A DNA stretch of 64,000 bases from Anoplopoma fimbria (lineage: Eukaryota > Chordata > Actinopteri > Perciformes > Anoplopomatidae). The notes below the pieces were generated by a model, which was not told the DNA's origin, did not search any database, and saw only the letters and a program-made list of their open reading frames with translations. The stretch spans positions 7,668,102-7,732,101 of the forward strand of contig NC_072465.1 of assembly GCF_027596085.1 (NCBI RefSeq). The letters are read 5' to 3'. Within the stretch, counting starts at the first letter, position 1. Each line of letters starts with the position of its first letter. The translations under genes and the position numbers were made by a program. Shown in pieces: positions 23,630 to 36,500 of this stretch.

Positions 23630-24360
23630 CAGTGGTGTATAAAGTACCCAAAAGCCATACTTGAGTAAAAGTAAAGATACCTTACTGGAAAATGACTCCA
23701 GTAAAAGTGAAAGTCACCTATTAGAATACTACTTGAGTAAAAGTCTTAAAGTATCTGATATTTACTGTACGTAATTTTCTGATATTAAATGTACTTAAGT
23801 ATTGAAAGTAAAAGTACAAGTAAATGCTGTTAATAAAAAAGCAAAGGGTCAGAATTTTGAGAATTATGAAGTTTATTCTTTTAAGTGCTGTGGCCACCAT
23901 GACCAAGGACAAGGAGTTGTGTTGAAAATAATTGGGTTGGCTGTGATCCATCCAGGAGCAACAATGTTCAACATAATATAATGTACATAAGGATACTTTT
24001 GCATCTACTATGAACTTATCATCATAATTCTCAGAAAAGCAATATGACACTATGAAGGAGTTGTAACAGTGCGTTTATAAGTATGCTCATTCCGACTAGA
24101 GGATGTAGAGGGCAAATGCATAATATTGTGTTCAGCAAAAAATATCAACTTGATGCATCAGGTCAGTGTTTTGAGAAAGGACACCTGCCTTGTAAACTCC
24201 TATGGGCCTGATTTGAACACAATAGGCAAAGGTTTTGCTCAAGCTGAATCTGCAATTGGGCGACTGCTACCATCATAACTCGATCTGATCATCCACAAAA
24301 TGACTCAAATATCAAAACATGATCAATACTAAAGCAGCACCGAAAGTAACAACCCAGTCA

Positions 24361-24728
24361 TTATTTGAAACTGAAAAATGTCCTGTTCATCTTCAAAAGA
24401 AGTTGGTTTTCAAAATTGCGAGAATTCAGTCTCGCTCTTCTTGGGCTGAAGACTAGTCCTGCGATGCTAAATAGCCTTTCACAAGCAGCTGAGGCAGGTA
24501 GAGGTGTGTTCAGCTTCACAGACAGCTTGCGCACAGCTGGGAAGGATTTCAGCAAGTTCATGTGATCTGCTGAACAGGCCAAGTATCCATCCAGTTGTTT
24601 GGTGCCGTCTTGTGCTTGAGACGACTGCAGGGCAGAGAAGAAGTCATCTTCATCAGATGAACTGGACCTGGTGGCATCACCTAGCTGCAGGGAGGGTTCT
24701 TCCATGTGCTGCTTGATGTAGTCCATTC
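24361..24728 (-). CDS. hAT transposase exon 4 (hAT C-terminal domain)
   Basis: 368 bases, acceptor TTTCAG|GAATGG, stop TAA at 24361-24363. Carries PLPASAACERLFSIAG and SPRRARLNSRNFENQLLLK, the hallmark dimerisation region of the family. Confidence 0.93.
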
Positions 24729-27269
24729 CTGAAATATAGTGAGGGTGAAAATATAAATGATAGGATTAATACAACTTTCTAACATGTCATGACCCCAACC
24801 TAAGGTTTTGTACTAAATAGTTTGTTTTAATTTGAGGTTTATACATTTAGTTTCATGCACTGTCCATGCATCCATAATTGATTTGTGGATTTGCCAATAT
24901 TACAAAGAGTCAAAATGTACACCCATACACTTATTTTTCACTATCATGTTGTCTTACCCATTCTGATTGTGGCATCATCCTTTGTCCAAGTTGTTCGGAA
25001 TTTTGGAAGAAGAATCGCAGCTGCGATCAACTCAGGGTCTCCTGACATGTGGCCAAAACGATTCTTTATTCCCACCTGTAGAGCATCCACCAAAGGCTTG
25101 CAGTACTTCAATGGCAACTTGACTCTGTCAAGTTTGGCGATCAGCAGGTTGATTGTTGGAAGTAGCCACCCCATCTGGGCATTTGCCTCTGCTTGCAAGA
25201 TGTTGGTTGCCTGGGCAACTGGGCTCATGACAGCGGCATACTCTGTGAGGAATGCGAGTTCAGCTGGATTGAACCTGTGATGAAAAGAAAAACAACAACA
25301 CCGTTTTATAACACTATATAACCATTTCATCAGATTCAACAAAAAATTGCTGGATGAGTAATTAACTAAAATGGATCAATGATAAGTGGAAGTTGGGATA
25401 CAATGTGAAACAGTTATTAGTGCCCAAGAAAGGGTGGGGAAACACATCCACAGTTCTAGAGACATTCAAGACATTATGTTCAATTATGATGAAATAATAA
25501 AACATACATAATTCTTACTTACATCGGAACCTTTAGGTCTGTGCAGATGACTCTGATGGCCCCCTCTCCCTTGTCTTTGATTATCCTCAGCAGTCTTTCC
25601 ACTGCCAGGAACAAGGAGTTCCACCTGGTAGCATTCGGGCGCAGCAGTTGGAGGGAGCAAGCATCTTCAACAGTTTCGGCTGCAAGTGTGGATCTTCCAC
25701 ATTTGTTCCAAAGTGCATTACACTTGCCAAATGTTGAACGGTACACTTTCTTGTATGCCTCATTGGATGTTGCTTTCTGGGCATCAACCGTAGCTATTAG
25801 GTTGAGTAGGTGACAAGCACAGCGCTGGTGCTTTGGGAGCTGGAACTCCAAACCATCATCTTCATTCAGAAGCGCTGACACATCAACAAACTCCACTTCT
25901 TCACCCCCCTCTTGATCCTCTTCATCCTCTCCTGGTTGAGATGCATCACCATCACTTCCGACTTCATTGTTGTTCTCATCTTCACCAAAAACTTGGAAAG
26001 CTTTTATGAAGTTAGAGCCGTTGTCTGTTGTTGTTCTCTGAATCTTCTCCCGAATTTCGAACTCGGAATCGATGTCATTCAGGGCGTTTGCCAACACATC
26101 AAATGTGTGCGAACCTCTCAGTTGTTTACAGGCTAGGGCTGCTGAGCATCTTTTGAGACTGTCAGGGTCAATCCAATGGGCTGTAACACCAATGAAGCTC
26201 CGCCTTCTGACAGACCAGCAGTCGGTGGTGGTGGCGATATGGTCAACTCCCCTCATGGCCTCAGTCACCGCCTTCTTCATTCCCTTGGAGGCGTCATCAA
26301 TCATGGAGCGCAGGGTCAGCCGTGTCATCATTTTTGCATTAGGCTGCAGTTCCTTCACAAGGACAGCTTTGTCAATGGACCTCTGAGACACAGTCAAGGT
26401 GTTCACTAATGTGGTCTGCTTGCTGGTGGAGGGAGTCTCAGGAGCCCTTTTTCTCTTTGTTGATGTCAGCTCTCCATATTTTTTAAGGTGGTGTACATGC
26501 TTTCTCTGAAACAGTGAGAGAAAGACATTTTGTAAGCATAACAACTTTAGCTAGCCCCACTTGCTACACACACTTACATGCATCTCCAACTCCGACGCGG
26601 TTCAAATCGTAATGCTGCGCTCTCGCAGCTCCTGTCAATCCTATGGTGTGGTGGCTAGCTAAAGTTAGCTAATGTTAAGTTAGCTAACGTTAGCCAACTA
26701 GTGCTGCAATGATTATAGCTAAGATGACTCAAATCAACAAAATCTCACAACTGTCAACACTTCCTCAGCTCACTAACTCGCTAGCGATCTGTCTACTACA
26801 CTAATTGTCTCATTTGATTTACGATAGCTAGCGAACGTTACAAGCCTAACATACACCATGTAGTTATAGCTAAATTAGAAGATCAGACACCTGTCTCCCC
26901 CCCTCCCCCGCCAAAGATATACTCCAATCCTGTGGGAAACACTGCTAGATATATTAACAGGTTTATGCTAATTATGATAACTAAACATTAACGTTGCGGC
27001 TCATGGGATTAATCTTAATTTACCTCAATGTGTTTCCTGAGGTTGAATGGGGAGTTTTTGAATGCCAATATTTCAGTAGCTTTGGGTAAGCATAAGAGGC
27101 ACTTCATCCGGTACGAAGAATCTTTCACTCCAACATAAGAAAACATTTCTCGCAAATATGGCCACGGGTGTTGGTCTTCGTCACCACCGTGGTTTGTTGC
27201 GGGAGTAGCAGGTGCTTCCGTTTCTGCTTGCTTGCAGTCTGTGTTCCACCACAGTCCCCGACGTTGGTC
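24361..27269 (-). CDS. hAT transposase with BED zinc finger, four exons
   Basis: Cut-and-paste transposase. Exons 27024-27269 (open part), 25523-26505, 24958-25274 and 24361-24728 join in frame through GT-AG junctions to give up to 637 residues. Exon 1 plus the start of exon 2 forms a BED zinc finger: CLLC, then H-x4-H in NLRKHIERKH. The RNase-H-like core in exon 2 shows the first Asp in ATTTDCWS (about 177), the second in RTTTDNGSN (about 243), an acidic insert, CACH (CxxH) and TRW (RW motif). Exon 4 carries the catalytic Glu and dimerisation region in SAACERLFS. The start is unresolved: the exon-1 frame is open from a stop at 27270-27272 and its first Met falls inside the BED domain, so an upstream exon or start may be missing. 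Host domestication is unlikely given intact termini and target duplication. Confidence 0.9.
24958..25274 (-). CDS. hAT transposase exon 3
   Basis: 317 bases. Acceptor CACAG|GTTCAATCC, donor ATGG|GTAAGA. Encodes the helical region FNPAELAFLTEY to TIRM. Confidence 0.88.
25523..26505 (-). CDS. hAT transposase exon 2 (catalytic core)
   Basis: 983 bases. Acceptor GTTTCAG|AGAAAG, donor CCGAT|GTAAGT, entering in phase 0 and leaving two bases. Contains both catalytic aspartates, CACH and TRW. Confidence 0.9.
27024..27269 (-). CDS. hAT transposase exon 1 (BED finger), 5' limit uncertain
   Basis: Open frame reading ...HPWPYLREMFSYVGVKDSSY through CLLC to NLRKHIE, donor GAG|GTAAAT. 82 codons are open to the upstream TGA. 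No ATG precedes the WPYL start of the BED domain within this open stretch. Confidence 0.75.
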
Positions 27270-27454
27270 TCATGATTCTTTTTTTTTTCTAAAGATAGAT
27301 TTGATTTTGTAGCGAGTAACGAAGGTTTCAGGGGAAATGTATCGGAGTCAAAGTATCAGTTTTCTTTGCAAAATGTTGTGAAGTAAAAGTGAAAGTCAAC
27401 AGAAATATAAATAGTAAAGTAAAGTACAGATATCCAAAAAAATGACTTAAGTAC

Positions 27455-27482
27455 AGTAACGAAGTATTTCTACTTCGTTACT
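27455..27482. repeat. 12-bp hairpin in one hAT end
   Basis: AGTAACGAAGTA and TACTTCGTTACT are perfect reverse complements separated by TTTC. It lies 11 bases inside the 27493 terminus; the 23630 end has no counterpart. Confidence 0.9.
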
Positions 27483-27493
27483 ATACACCACTG

Positions 27494-27501
27494 GGTGACT
27501 G
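27494..27501. repeat. hAT target-site duplication, right copy
   Basis: GGTGACTG, identical to 23622-23629. Confidence 0.95.
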
Positions 27502-28979
27502 TACGTTCAAAACAACAATGGTGGCTCCTGAAGAGGTTGGCATAGCTGCAGTAGCATCAGTTTTATCAGAACTAGAGATCATTTCTATATTGGAGATAAT
27601 TTCTCTTTATTGGCTTCCGCAAGAGTTTGATTGACGATGGTTCATCGAATCACCTGCTACGTATCTGTTGAAAGTGGCTTCACTTTCCCTTACAGTTTTC
27701 ATTGAGGGCTTCTAAGATCTTTCTGTGTTTCTATGTGGCAGGTTGGGTTAGGAGCCCCCAGCCCACAGACAAAAAGCCAAATGAATAAATCAATAGCTTT
27801 AAATACATCCTAGTCAAAACCAAACTTCTAATAGCGAGGGTACAATTTAGCAGACAATTAAAGCTGTTAAGAATGTTGGTACAATCTTTCCACTGAGGCG
27901 TTAAGACGTACAATAACTCTACAACATCTGATTCAGGCTGGAGTTAAATTAACTGAGTCTGGTAATGAACCAACTACTAAAATAAAACCCAGTGCTTCCT
28001 CCCCCCATCCCTCGGTCCCACTTGGTACAGTCAACATTGCAAGGGGCCTTCCAGTGCATGCGTTCATTAGAGCACCACCTTCAACGAGGGAGTGGAGCTC
28101 AGAGAAAACAATCATCAGAAATCAAAGTGAACAAGAAACAATAAAACTAATCCTTGAATAAAAATACACTTAATGAAGCAAATGTTTTAATCAACACATA
28201 ACTCAAAAATATTCAACAAAACCATCAAATAAAGGAGCTTTTAACCTGACTGGTGAGGGAGCAAGTGGAGCTACCTCACAATTTGAGTTGTGTTTACTTC
28301 CGCAGGATGGTGTATGTTGAGTCAAAGTAGACTGAATAAATAGATAGTGTGCTCATTAATGTTTTATTAATAGTATTTTCAACAACAACAGAGCTCTATG
28401 GCACAGAGGAAGAAGACACATCAGGCTTTGAAAACGCACAGTACTTGCTAGGAGGACACATTGTTGGTTTTGAACTCTTTACATTTGTTGAAAAGGAAAA
28501 GATTGATCCTATAAAAGCAAGTATGTGCAAGTATGTGTGTGTGCAAATGCGGACATAATTGGTAGGGCTAATGCATGCAAGTATGCAGCTATGGGAGTGT
28601 CCATTGGCTCTGAACTCCTCACATCTCATACAGATGATTAAAGACCCAGCCTGCCGCTAACTCCTACCAGATCTCTCCATTTCACCTGCCTCAGGCCAAG
28701 GCTATCGCCTCTAATACGCTGCCTTCTCTCCAGATGATTATCTGACTTTCTGCCTTTGTGTCAGCGTCACTTTAATGGCTCTTGTCCCACTCAGCGGACT
28801 CCCTTCCTCCCACGTATAGGCTCCTCTACATAGAGCACTCAGCGTTCACCGACAGCCTCTCAATCCCTAACGTCATCTCCTGAAAAAAAGATCCCGATGC
28901 GTTCGTGTTCTGCGGGAGAAACGTTCTCTTTTGTATTCAGCAGGAAGTCACAGACAGCTGAGCACACTGACATAAAGGC

Positions 28980-29290
28980 AACTGGTTCTCATCAACAAAA
29001 GTGCGCACGAGGCAAATAATACCTCAATTGGCTGAGATGAGCAAGAACAACATTACTTCTTGATTACATTCTGATTAATGGATGTCCTCCTTTCTTTTAC
29101 AGAGGGCATGGATTAATAAATTGGATTAGACACAAGGTGAATTCACATGTTTCATGCAAGCCCTGCTTCTAATTAGGCGGTTAATTGAGACTGCGTCCGT
29201 TGAGTTATAGGACATGACAGGGCTTCCATTTAATTAACCCAGCCTGGCTGTTAGTGTGGCAATGCAGTTCAATAATGATGAACCTTGGAA
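28980..29290. promoter_or_regulatory. Candidate conserved non-coding element
   Basis: Repeat-free segment with many homeodomain-like cores: CTGATTAATGG, GGATTAATAAATTGG, CTAATTAGGCGGTTAATTGAG and TTTAATTAACCC within 200 bases. This clustering resembles vertebrate developmental enhancers. Conservation is untested. Confidence 0.35.
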
Positions 29291-31314
29291 GGAACACTAG
29301 CTGATCTGTTTGTGCTCCTATTTGAGGCTTATTTTGTCAGAAAGTTTGCAGCATAGTGTATGGAAAAAAACACAGTGCTCTTACATGAGATAGAAATTCT
29401 GTGTTGCTTTTCAGAATGATGATCGTTCCTGCCATTCTCTATAAAGAAAAAGATGTTACTGTATGGATCAATAAGACAGGCTTTTAGGTCAGAAAAATGT
29501 AGGCTAGAAACAGACACACGATGCAAATGTGATGCCTGTAGTTCACATCCCTGCAAATCACATGGCAGAGAAGATGAAGACTCCAGCATATTGTTCAGCT
29601 AAATTGCCCGAGCGCTCCTCTAAAAATAGGGCGCACAGCTGAGAGCTCTGGGGGGGGATGTGGCACGCGGTAGCGAAGGAAAAAAAAAAAAAAAAAAAAA
29701 AGGGCTTTCACTGAGAAGCAGGAGAAAGGAGAGATCCTTCTAAAGCTGCAGGAGAAGGATGATGCAAACGGTGGGCTACGCAGAGAAACACTATTTCCCA
29801 AAATTGGGGGGAAGAATTAAAATCAAACAGTCAACAAAGCTGTTCTAAAAACCCTAACTTGCCCTTCGTATGCACGGAATTTAAAAAGACGGAGGCGTCC
29901 CGCTGAGCGGCCTGCAGGTTTGCAAGGTCCAACGCAATTTGAGGTTTCCATTTCCTGCCAAAAGTGAGATGCTACAAAGCCACGGGAGAGCAGGAAGCAC
30001 AGAGCGGGGATGATCTTTCTCTCTCTTTCTCTCTCTCTGTCAGTGTGAATCAAAGGAATGCTTAATGGCAACTTCAAGAGCAGAGCGAGGCCCCTCACTG
30101 CAGCTAATTTGATAATCACTGTTGATTTCCGACTCTTTCAGAGTGGCGTCCCGGGAGGTGATGCGTCCCATAAACCGTGAATGGCAAAAGCTTTTCTCAA
30201 GGAAGTAGTGCGAAACAAGCTAAAGCTAAAACGGTATTGGAACTGCTAACTGAAATGAAGGCAGGTATCATATGGCCATATAGCTACAAAATGTGACAGC
30301 GTGCTATCTTTAGTATCCCGCATATCTGTCTATTATTCCTCCTTCTGTTCATTCCCAACACCTCGACTGCTTCTTTGTTCTGCTTCTCTGTCGTCACTGC
30401 GACTGAGTTATAGCATCCTGCATTATAGCGTCCTGCATACTAACGCGTTTGTTCTCCCTCTGTTGTTTGGACAAGCGTTCCTTTCTTGTCTTTGTACTTG
30501 TTTCTTTAGTGATTTATTCATAGACGGAGCACACTTGTTAAAGAGACTTCAGTCTCAGAGGAATCGCTTTGTGAGGAATAAAGGGACAAATAAACAAAAA
30601 CATCTCAGTGATGCAATGATGTGACACAGAACGGCAGGCTTACTTCACTAAGTTAAGACGGCGATAATGAAATTGTAGTTAATGAAAGGCACGCATTGAG
30701 CAGAAAAGAAAGAAAGAAAATGTCAAACTGAGTAGAAAGAGGATGTGAGTACATTTTCCCACCCTCATAACTAATTCATTTATAATCAACTTCCACCACA
30801 TCTCCTCGAACACTGGGGGAATTGTTTTTACATATTCTTGGAGCGTGAATTTGTCTTTATTGGATCAACCTCCTGCTCTTGCCTTCAGTGTGCGATTACA
30901 TTGTTCTTGGCTTTGTTCCCATCTCCTGGACCGTAAAGTGGTGTAGATACAGAGGAATGACCAGGAGGCAGGACTACATTCCCTTGCGCAGCACTTCTCC
31001 GTCTGGTGCTGAGCCAACCACTGGCCATGTGATATTCAGAATCCTGACTGCACGAAAATGAAATGATGTAGAGCGGAGATTCCCTTCATCCTCTGGGGGG
31101 GTTTGTGTGGTGAGCGCAGCACAAGATAAAATAAAAACTCAGATATGCTCCTGAGGACAGTTTTTTTTTATTTTGGCAGTTCCCTAAGTCCTGTTACGCT
31201 CACTGTCTTTATCGAAAGATTCAATTTTCAGAGTTTTGTTGACTCACATCTGCTCCCCTTTGCTCTAATTTACTGTTGTTTTTCTGTTACTGATTTTATG
31301 CAGCTTATCTTTGT

Positions 31315-31342
31315 GCAGGGATGGGGAAAACCCCATCCCTGC
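31315..31342. repeat. Perfect 12-bp hairpin
   Basis: GCAGGGATGGGG, loop AAAA, then CCCCATCCCTGC. No gene or repeat element is attached to it. Confidence 0.85.
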
Positions 31343-33500
31343 TTTAATGGCAGCTAGCATCTAACCCGGCTGCGTCAGTATTGCATTGTTTCCCTTTGTG
31401 CTTAGAGTACTTGTTTTTTAATCCACGCTAGTACCTCAGCTGTATTTTGTGCTTAGCGCTAATAAGCAAAGGATAGCATGGGAACACTAAACTAAGATGT
31501 TGAATGTAGTAATTGTTATTTCTTTTACACATCAACATGTTTTTTCCCCTCAATTCTCTGCATTATTTTCATGTTTACAAGATTTCCAGTGCAATTTCAG
31601 TGCAGAACTATGGAAAAAAAGAATTCTCCATGTTTTGTTGTTTCTTTGGTGCTGAATGCATGGTGAGGTTTTGCAATCGCTCTGCAGAGTTTACCTGTGT
31701 GACCAATGCTGACTCCTTTATTAAGTCGTGCTGCTCTTGCGAACAACAGGCTCTGGCATTCTTACATTTCTTTTAATTTGCACAGTTTCCCTCAGAAAGC
31801 CCTACCAGACCATTTGTTAAGGATAGCCACTGTAAAATGTTTAATGAACTGGCCATAGATTGATTTTTACTTATGAAAAAAGAACAGCAAAACAGATATT
31901 TAATTGGATGTATAGTTTGAGGATTATTACTTTAGTTTCTTGTTACGGTGACATAATTGCAGAATCACAGTGATGGATTCATGGGCTTTTGACACAATAT
32001 TACATTACACTAAGAGACATAGAGTCAACAAGAGGATAGGGATTGGAGTTTCGTGGTGTGTCTTTGCGTAGGAAAGCTCAGACTCTGAAAGCTCAGAGGA
32101 AGCTCATGTGTTAAGATTTCTCAAGGACTCCCTCCCTTTCCTGGGAGAACAGTCACACAAGTGGGCCTCGCTCTCCATCTCTCTGCACACCCCAAACCAG
32201 CTCCGTGTGGGCAATGAGCCAAAGTTGTGAGTCACTCCGAATGGGCCAACGACTTCCCGAGATCCTGTGCCGCTTCATCTCGTCTGCCTCCAAGGTATGT
32301 CGTCGGGGAGGCGTTGGCGTGGTTAATTGAGCGGAGGATGTATTGTCAGTGAGCGCCGAAGGCAAACCTCCATGTGGCTTATCAACAAACGAACCCTGTC
32401 CAGCCTCCAGGGGCCGAGGGAACAGTATAGCTCCAGGTGTCACAGAACAAAAGAAAACTGCACAAGTGAATAATGTAAAGTGGTTTGAGAAACTAATTCC
32501 TATTTAGATGTGGGATAGGGAATTCTTCTTCATACACAAAGTTGATTTGAGGTGCCACTATGCGTAGGCATAGTCACAGGCCAGGTGTGGCTCAGGATCT
32601 GCTTATTCATTTATTGATTAATTTAACATTTTTTAAATGTTTCACCTCATTAAAAAAAAATTGACCTTTAAAGGTAACTACATTTTCTATGGTTATTATG
32701 CTTACAAATGTATTTACAAAGGAAGAAGAATTAGCAATAAACATTGAAATGACCGTTATATAAATAGTTATTCGACCGCAAAGACTGGTAATGACAGCTT
32801 ATGGCTGCAGCACTTCTAGCCACATGAGTTTCGCAGACGCGTAGTTGTAAGAAACTGCTTTCTTGAGCTAAAAGTACACTGAAAGCTAATTGTCTAACAG
32901 CTTTCTGTGGATGGAGGAAGTTGGATGTCCCACAATGCAGCTGCATAAAACAGCTGAACTATTTTCTACTGTGATTAGGCCTCTAATGTTTCAATTAATA
33001 GTGATATTAGTTTCTGTTTGTCAAATGTGATATGTGATGACATGTGTGGGCACACTCTCCCGAATGGTGACAGGAGCTGGAGGTGTGTTTGACTGCTTTC
33101 AGCCTGTTACTGTGTGGATCATGGGGAGGAGATGAAGAAGCTCCTCTGCCGGCTGCCACATACACCTGGATCCCATCCTCCAGCCCGAGACATGATGGGA
33201 GCCTTTTAAACATTTATCACAAAGTGACACTTGAGCACTCGCTTTCTCTGTTAAATATCATCTGACATCACCCTCCGACACTGATGCTCAAACAGCCTCT
33301 ATACACACTAGCCTTTTAGACAGCGGCACCGACACTGCCAGCCAGGATTAAATGTTTGATTCGCTGCCACGCTGAGAATTCTAGCTCTCGCAGAACCGGG
33401 AGGCACTTTGAGTAAAAGCAACCCCCCCCCCAATGTGTGTTGTGCAGTGTGTTGTGTTATAGATCTACATCGCAGAGGGAAACAGCAGCAGACGTATCTC

Positions 33501-36500
33501 GTATTTACTCCCTGGATATTTCACATCTCCTTAATTGACTTGGTTTTCACAGCTTGCCTCGCAGCTCCAGCTGACGCCTTCAACCACTCACCAACCGACT
33601 GAGATGGCCACCACCTCCATATGTGGCATCCTGCCGATCGCACAAGTTATCATGCATGAGACGAGCGCATAAGTGTGGCTGCTGCTTCTCTTTCCATGCG
33701 TGTGTTTGTGTGTGTGGGTACATTTTTAATGCTGGTGGATGAATTTGACTCCAGGCAACAGATGCCCAATTAACATATCCCCATAATTAGGATGATGTGG
33801 AAGGACAAGGATGAAGATGTAAGGAAAGAGCTGTTGTCCATCCCATCTGAATATTCATGTGACATTTTTGTGACTTTTTAAATTCTTATCACCGCGCACG
33901 TTTTGCTATGTCAAACGACCTTGGCGCTCATGTTCATTAAAGCTGAAGGGGATTGAGTTGCTATATAAAGGGGGCTGTGTTGTGCGTTGATAAAACGCCC
34001 TCTCTGCACAGCTGCATGTTTGCATTTTGTGCATGTTTAAATGTTGTGACACGTTGCAAAGCCCCCACCCCCGCCCCTTCTGTGATTTAATATGTGCAAA
34101 TATGTGCAAATGTATGTTCCAGAGTTCAAACATGTTCAATAATGTGGTTAAATGAAACAGCGACAGCGATCTTTGAAACACACGGGGGGGGATGAAGAAC
34201 GAAGGGACTCAATCACTGAGCTCCACGTCGCTGTCAGCTCGGCATGCAAAGAGCGGAGCAGAGTGCTGCACTCACTCCGTCCGTCTTTGTCAGGAACTTC
34301 TGCTCCAGTAACTCCACCCGGCACAGCTATCAGGCTTTTTCTTTGTGCCCTGGTGACGCAGCGGCCGGCTACTTAAACTTCCAGATCAATTATTCACATG
34401 GCTCTCTCTATAAATATCTGTTCAAATGGAGGAGATACGGTCCAAGGGGCTTTAGAGAGCGGCCTGCGTGTGATAAACTTGGACCCATTAGCTCATGTCA
34501 GAGGACAAATTACAGTTTTTAATATGTTGCATGACATATGGCTTTTTTCAGAGCCCACATTTAAAATACAGTATATTTAAGTTATCAAATCGAAGGCCAA
34601 AAACAGTAGAGATGTCCGGCAGTTATTTTAGGAACGACCACACGGTGTGTTAATGGTGTGTTCTCACTGTGAATTTTAAAATACGGATGTAATACACAGA
34701 GTTAAAGCAAATAGGCACACAGCAAGACCAAGTTATTCATATAGACCGATATCACAAATCACAAATTTTGCTACAGTTAAAGCATGCGTTATCAAAACAA
34801 GCCAAAGAGTCCTCAGGTATGCTAGCAGCACTGTGAGGCTAAGTTCAGCAGTGCATTAAGCTAGGTATAATGTTTACAATGTTCACCATCTCAGTTAAGC
34901 ATGGTAGTATTTGCTTATTAGCACTAAGGCTGATGGGAATGTCATAAGTTTCACATATATTTGGTCAAAAATCGAAAACATACACACACACAGACACACA
35001 CACACACACACACAACACACGCACACAAACACTTGACCTCATAGTGGCCTTTAATTTGTCAGACCTTTTCACAGCAGTCATTGTAGGAGAAGCCAACCGG
35101 GTCTCCCAAATCTTTAATCCCCTCGGCGTCTGATACCGACGCACCACTCTTTCAACTAACTCCAGTGTAAACCAACACACTTCATTATTAAACAGTAAGA
35201 TATAGTCCACACAGTGATGGGTGGGGGGGGGGGGCTATATGGGTAAAACAAACACAGGAGCGGACACACTGTCCCTGACACGTCCAAAACTAACGCTAGA
35301 AGGCTACCTAGAGTTTTGTATTTTGAGGCCACTTACCAAGGGTTGCTACTTGACAAACCAGGAGTGAGACCGAGTGGGAAAAGCACAGGTGTTACTAATA
35401 ACACTAATGGCTCTGTTGTTTTCCCGCGTTCCAAGTGACTTGCATTTGTATTGCGCCTTTCTGATTGATCCGCCCACCATAAATAGTATTTTCCTACTGT
35501 TAATGCTACGTCACTAGCTGTTTCATATTTACATGGGAGCGTTTAGTTGGTGTGTCCACCACAACAAAACTTAACTTCCCAGGGTTATTGTTTCCATGGG
35601 GACGATACATCATTTTAATACATTACGTCCCGGGGACAGGTAATGCGCTAGTAAGAGGACATGGGCATTTTGAGTATTTTTACAAGATCAGTCTAAAGTG
35701 ACCAGTCCATGTGGAGAGGAATGGTGGCGGAATATATTGGCCCTCAGCTTCTTCTTTTTTTAAATGTATCTGCATTCAAACAGATGTCGACATCTCTCAT
35801 TTCCTACTCCATTTTCGCGTCTCAAGCTACTGATCTGAGTGTAAACAACGGTCGACGCAGGAGGAGGAAGTCTCTGCCTGGATATCCATTAGCCATTATC
35901 CAGTTAACTGCTGGCTACACCGGAAGACCTGAAATAATGGCCGCTGCCCCCTGAGGCTAAATCTTCATCCGACAAATAACCGATTGGGTTTCCGGGGACT
36001 ACAGTGAGAGTGACGATGAGCCAGCATTTACAACAACAGGACCTTGAAATCGAATCATTAATTTTATTATTTACACCTGTGCTTTTCAAAACATCTTCCG
36101 TGAAAAATGGTCTACCTTCATCTGCGGACAATAAAAGGTGGTGTGGTTTTGTGTTACACTGTATATATTTACCAGCATGCAGTCCGACACGTTCACCATG
36201 GGTGAGAAATCTCTGCAAAATTACATCTTGAAGCCGTGTAATTATAGATAATTCAACATCACTGCAAGCCTATTCTTTACCATTTTGGTCTGTTTATATG
36301 AGGCCAACTGCAACAGGAGACTGACAGAAGGAGGGATGGCATTAACTCCACTGGTGAAGGAAAAGGAAGGACAGGAAGACAGGGGACTGAGGAGCCTCCT
36401 GCAGACAGAAGCCTGCAGTGTCTGATGCTCCACCCCCATCTGAAGACAAAAAGCCTTGCACAGCGGAGTGCCTGTCAGGTCCAGCTGGTGCTGAAACGGA

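Larger units (their letters stand above)
23630..27493 (-). mobile_element. Complete autonomous-looking hAT DNA transposon
   Basis: 3,864-base element bounded by the inverted termini CAGTGGTGTATA, identical over 12 bases, and by a perfect 8-base target duplication GGTGACTG. Inside, a four-exon transposase gene on the minus strand has no frameshift or premature stop. Both subterminal regions carry AGTAAAAGTGAAAGTCA as a direct repeat (23700-23716 and 27382-27398), with further ACTTGAGTAAAAGT copies on the left, candidates for transposase binding. The 27493 end alone has a 12-bp hairpin at 27455-27482. The undamaged ends and gene point to recent insertion. Confidence 0.95.
27502..33500. other. 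Gene-free region, first part
   Basis: No coding exon is supported. It holds a poly-A run of about 23 bases near 29680-29702, a CT-rich patch near 30015-30040, a perfect 12-bp hairpin at 31315-31342, and a homeodomain-site-rich block at 28980-29290. Small ORFs on both strands show no domains. Confidence 0.6.

Noticed and set aside
24365..25280. Plus-strand ORFs inside the hAT element
   Set aside because: They are antisense to transposase exons 3 and 4 and have no domain.
31315..31342. GC-rich hairpin as a transcription terminator
   Set aside because: Rho-independent terminators are not relevant in a vertebrate genome and no gene ends here; it is kept only as a repeat.
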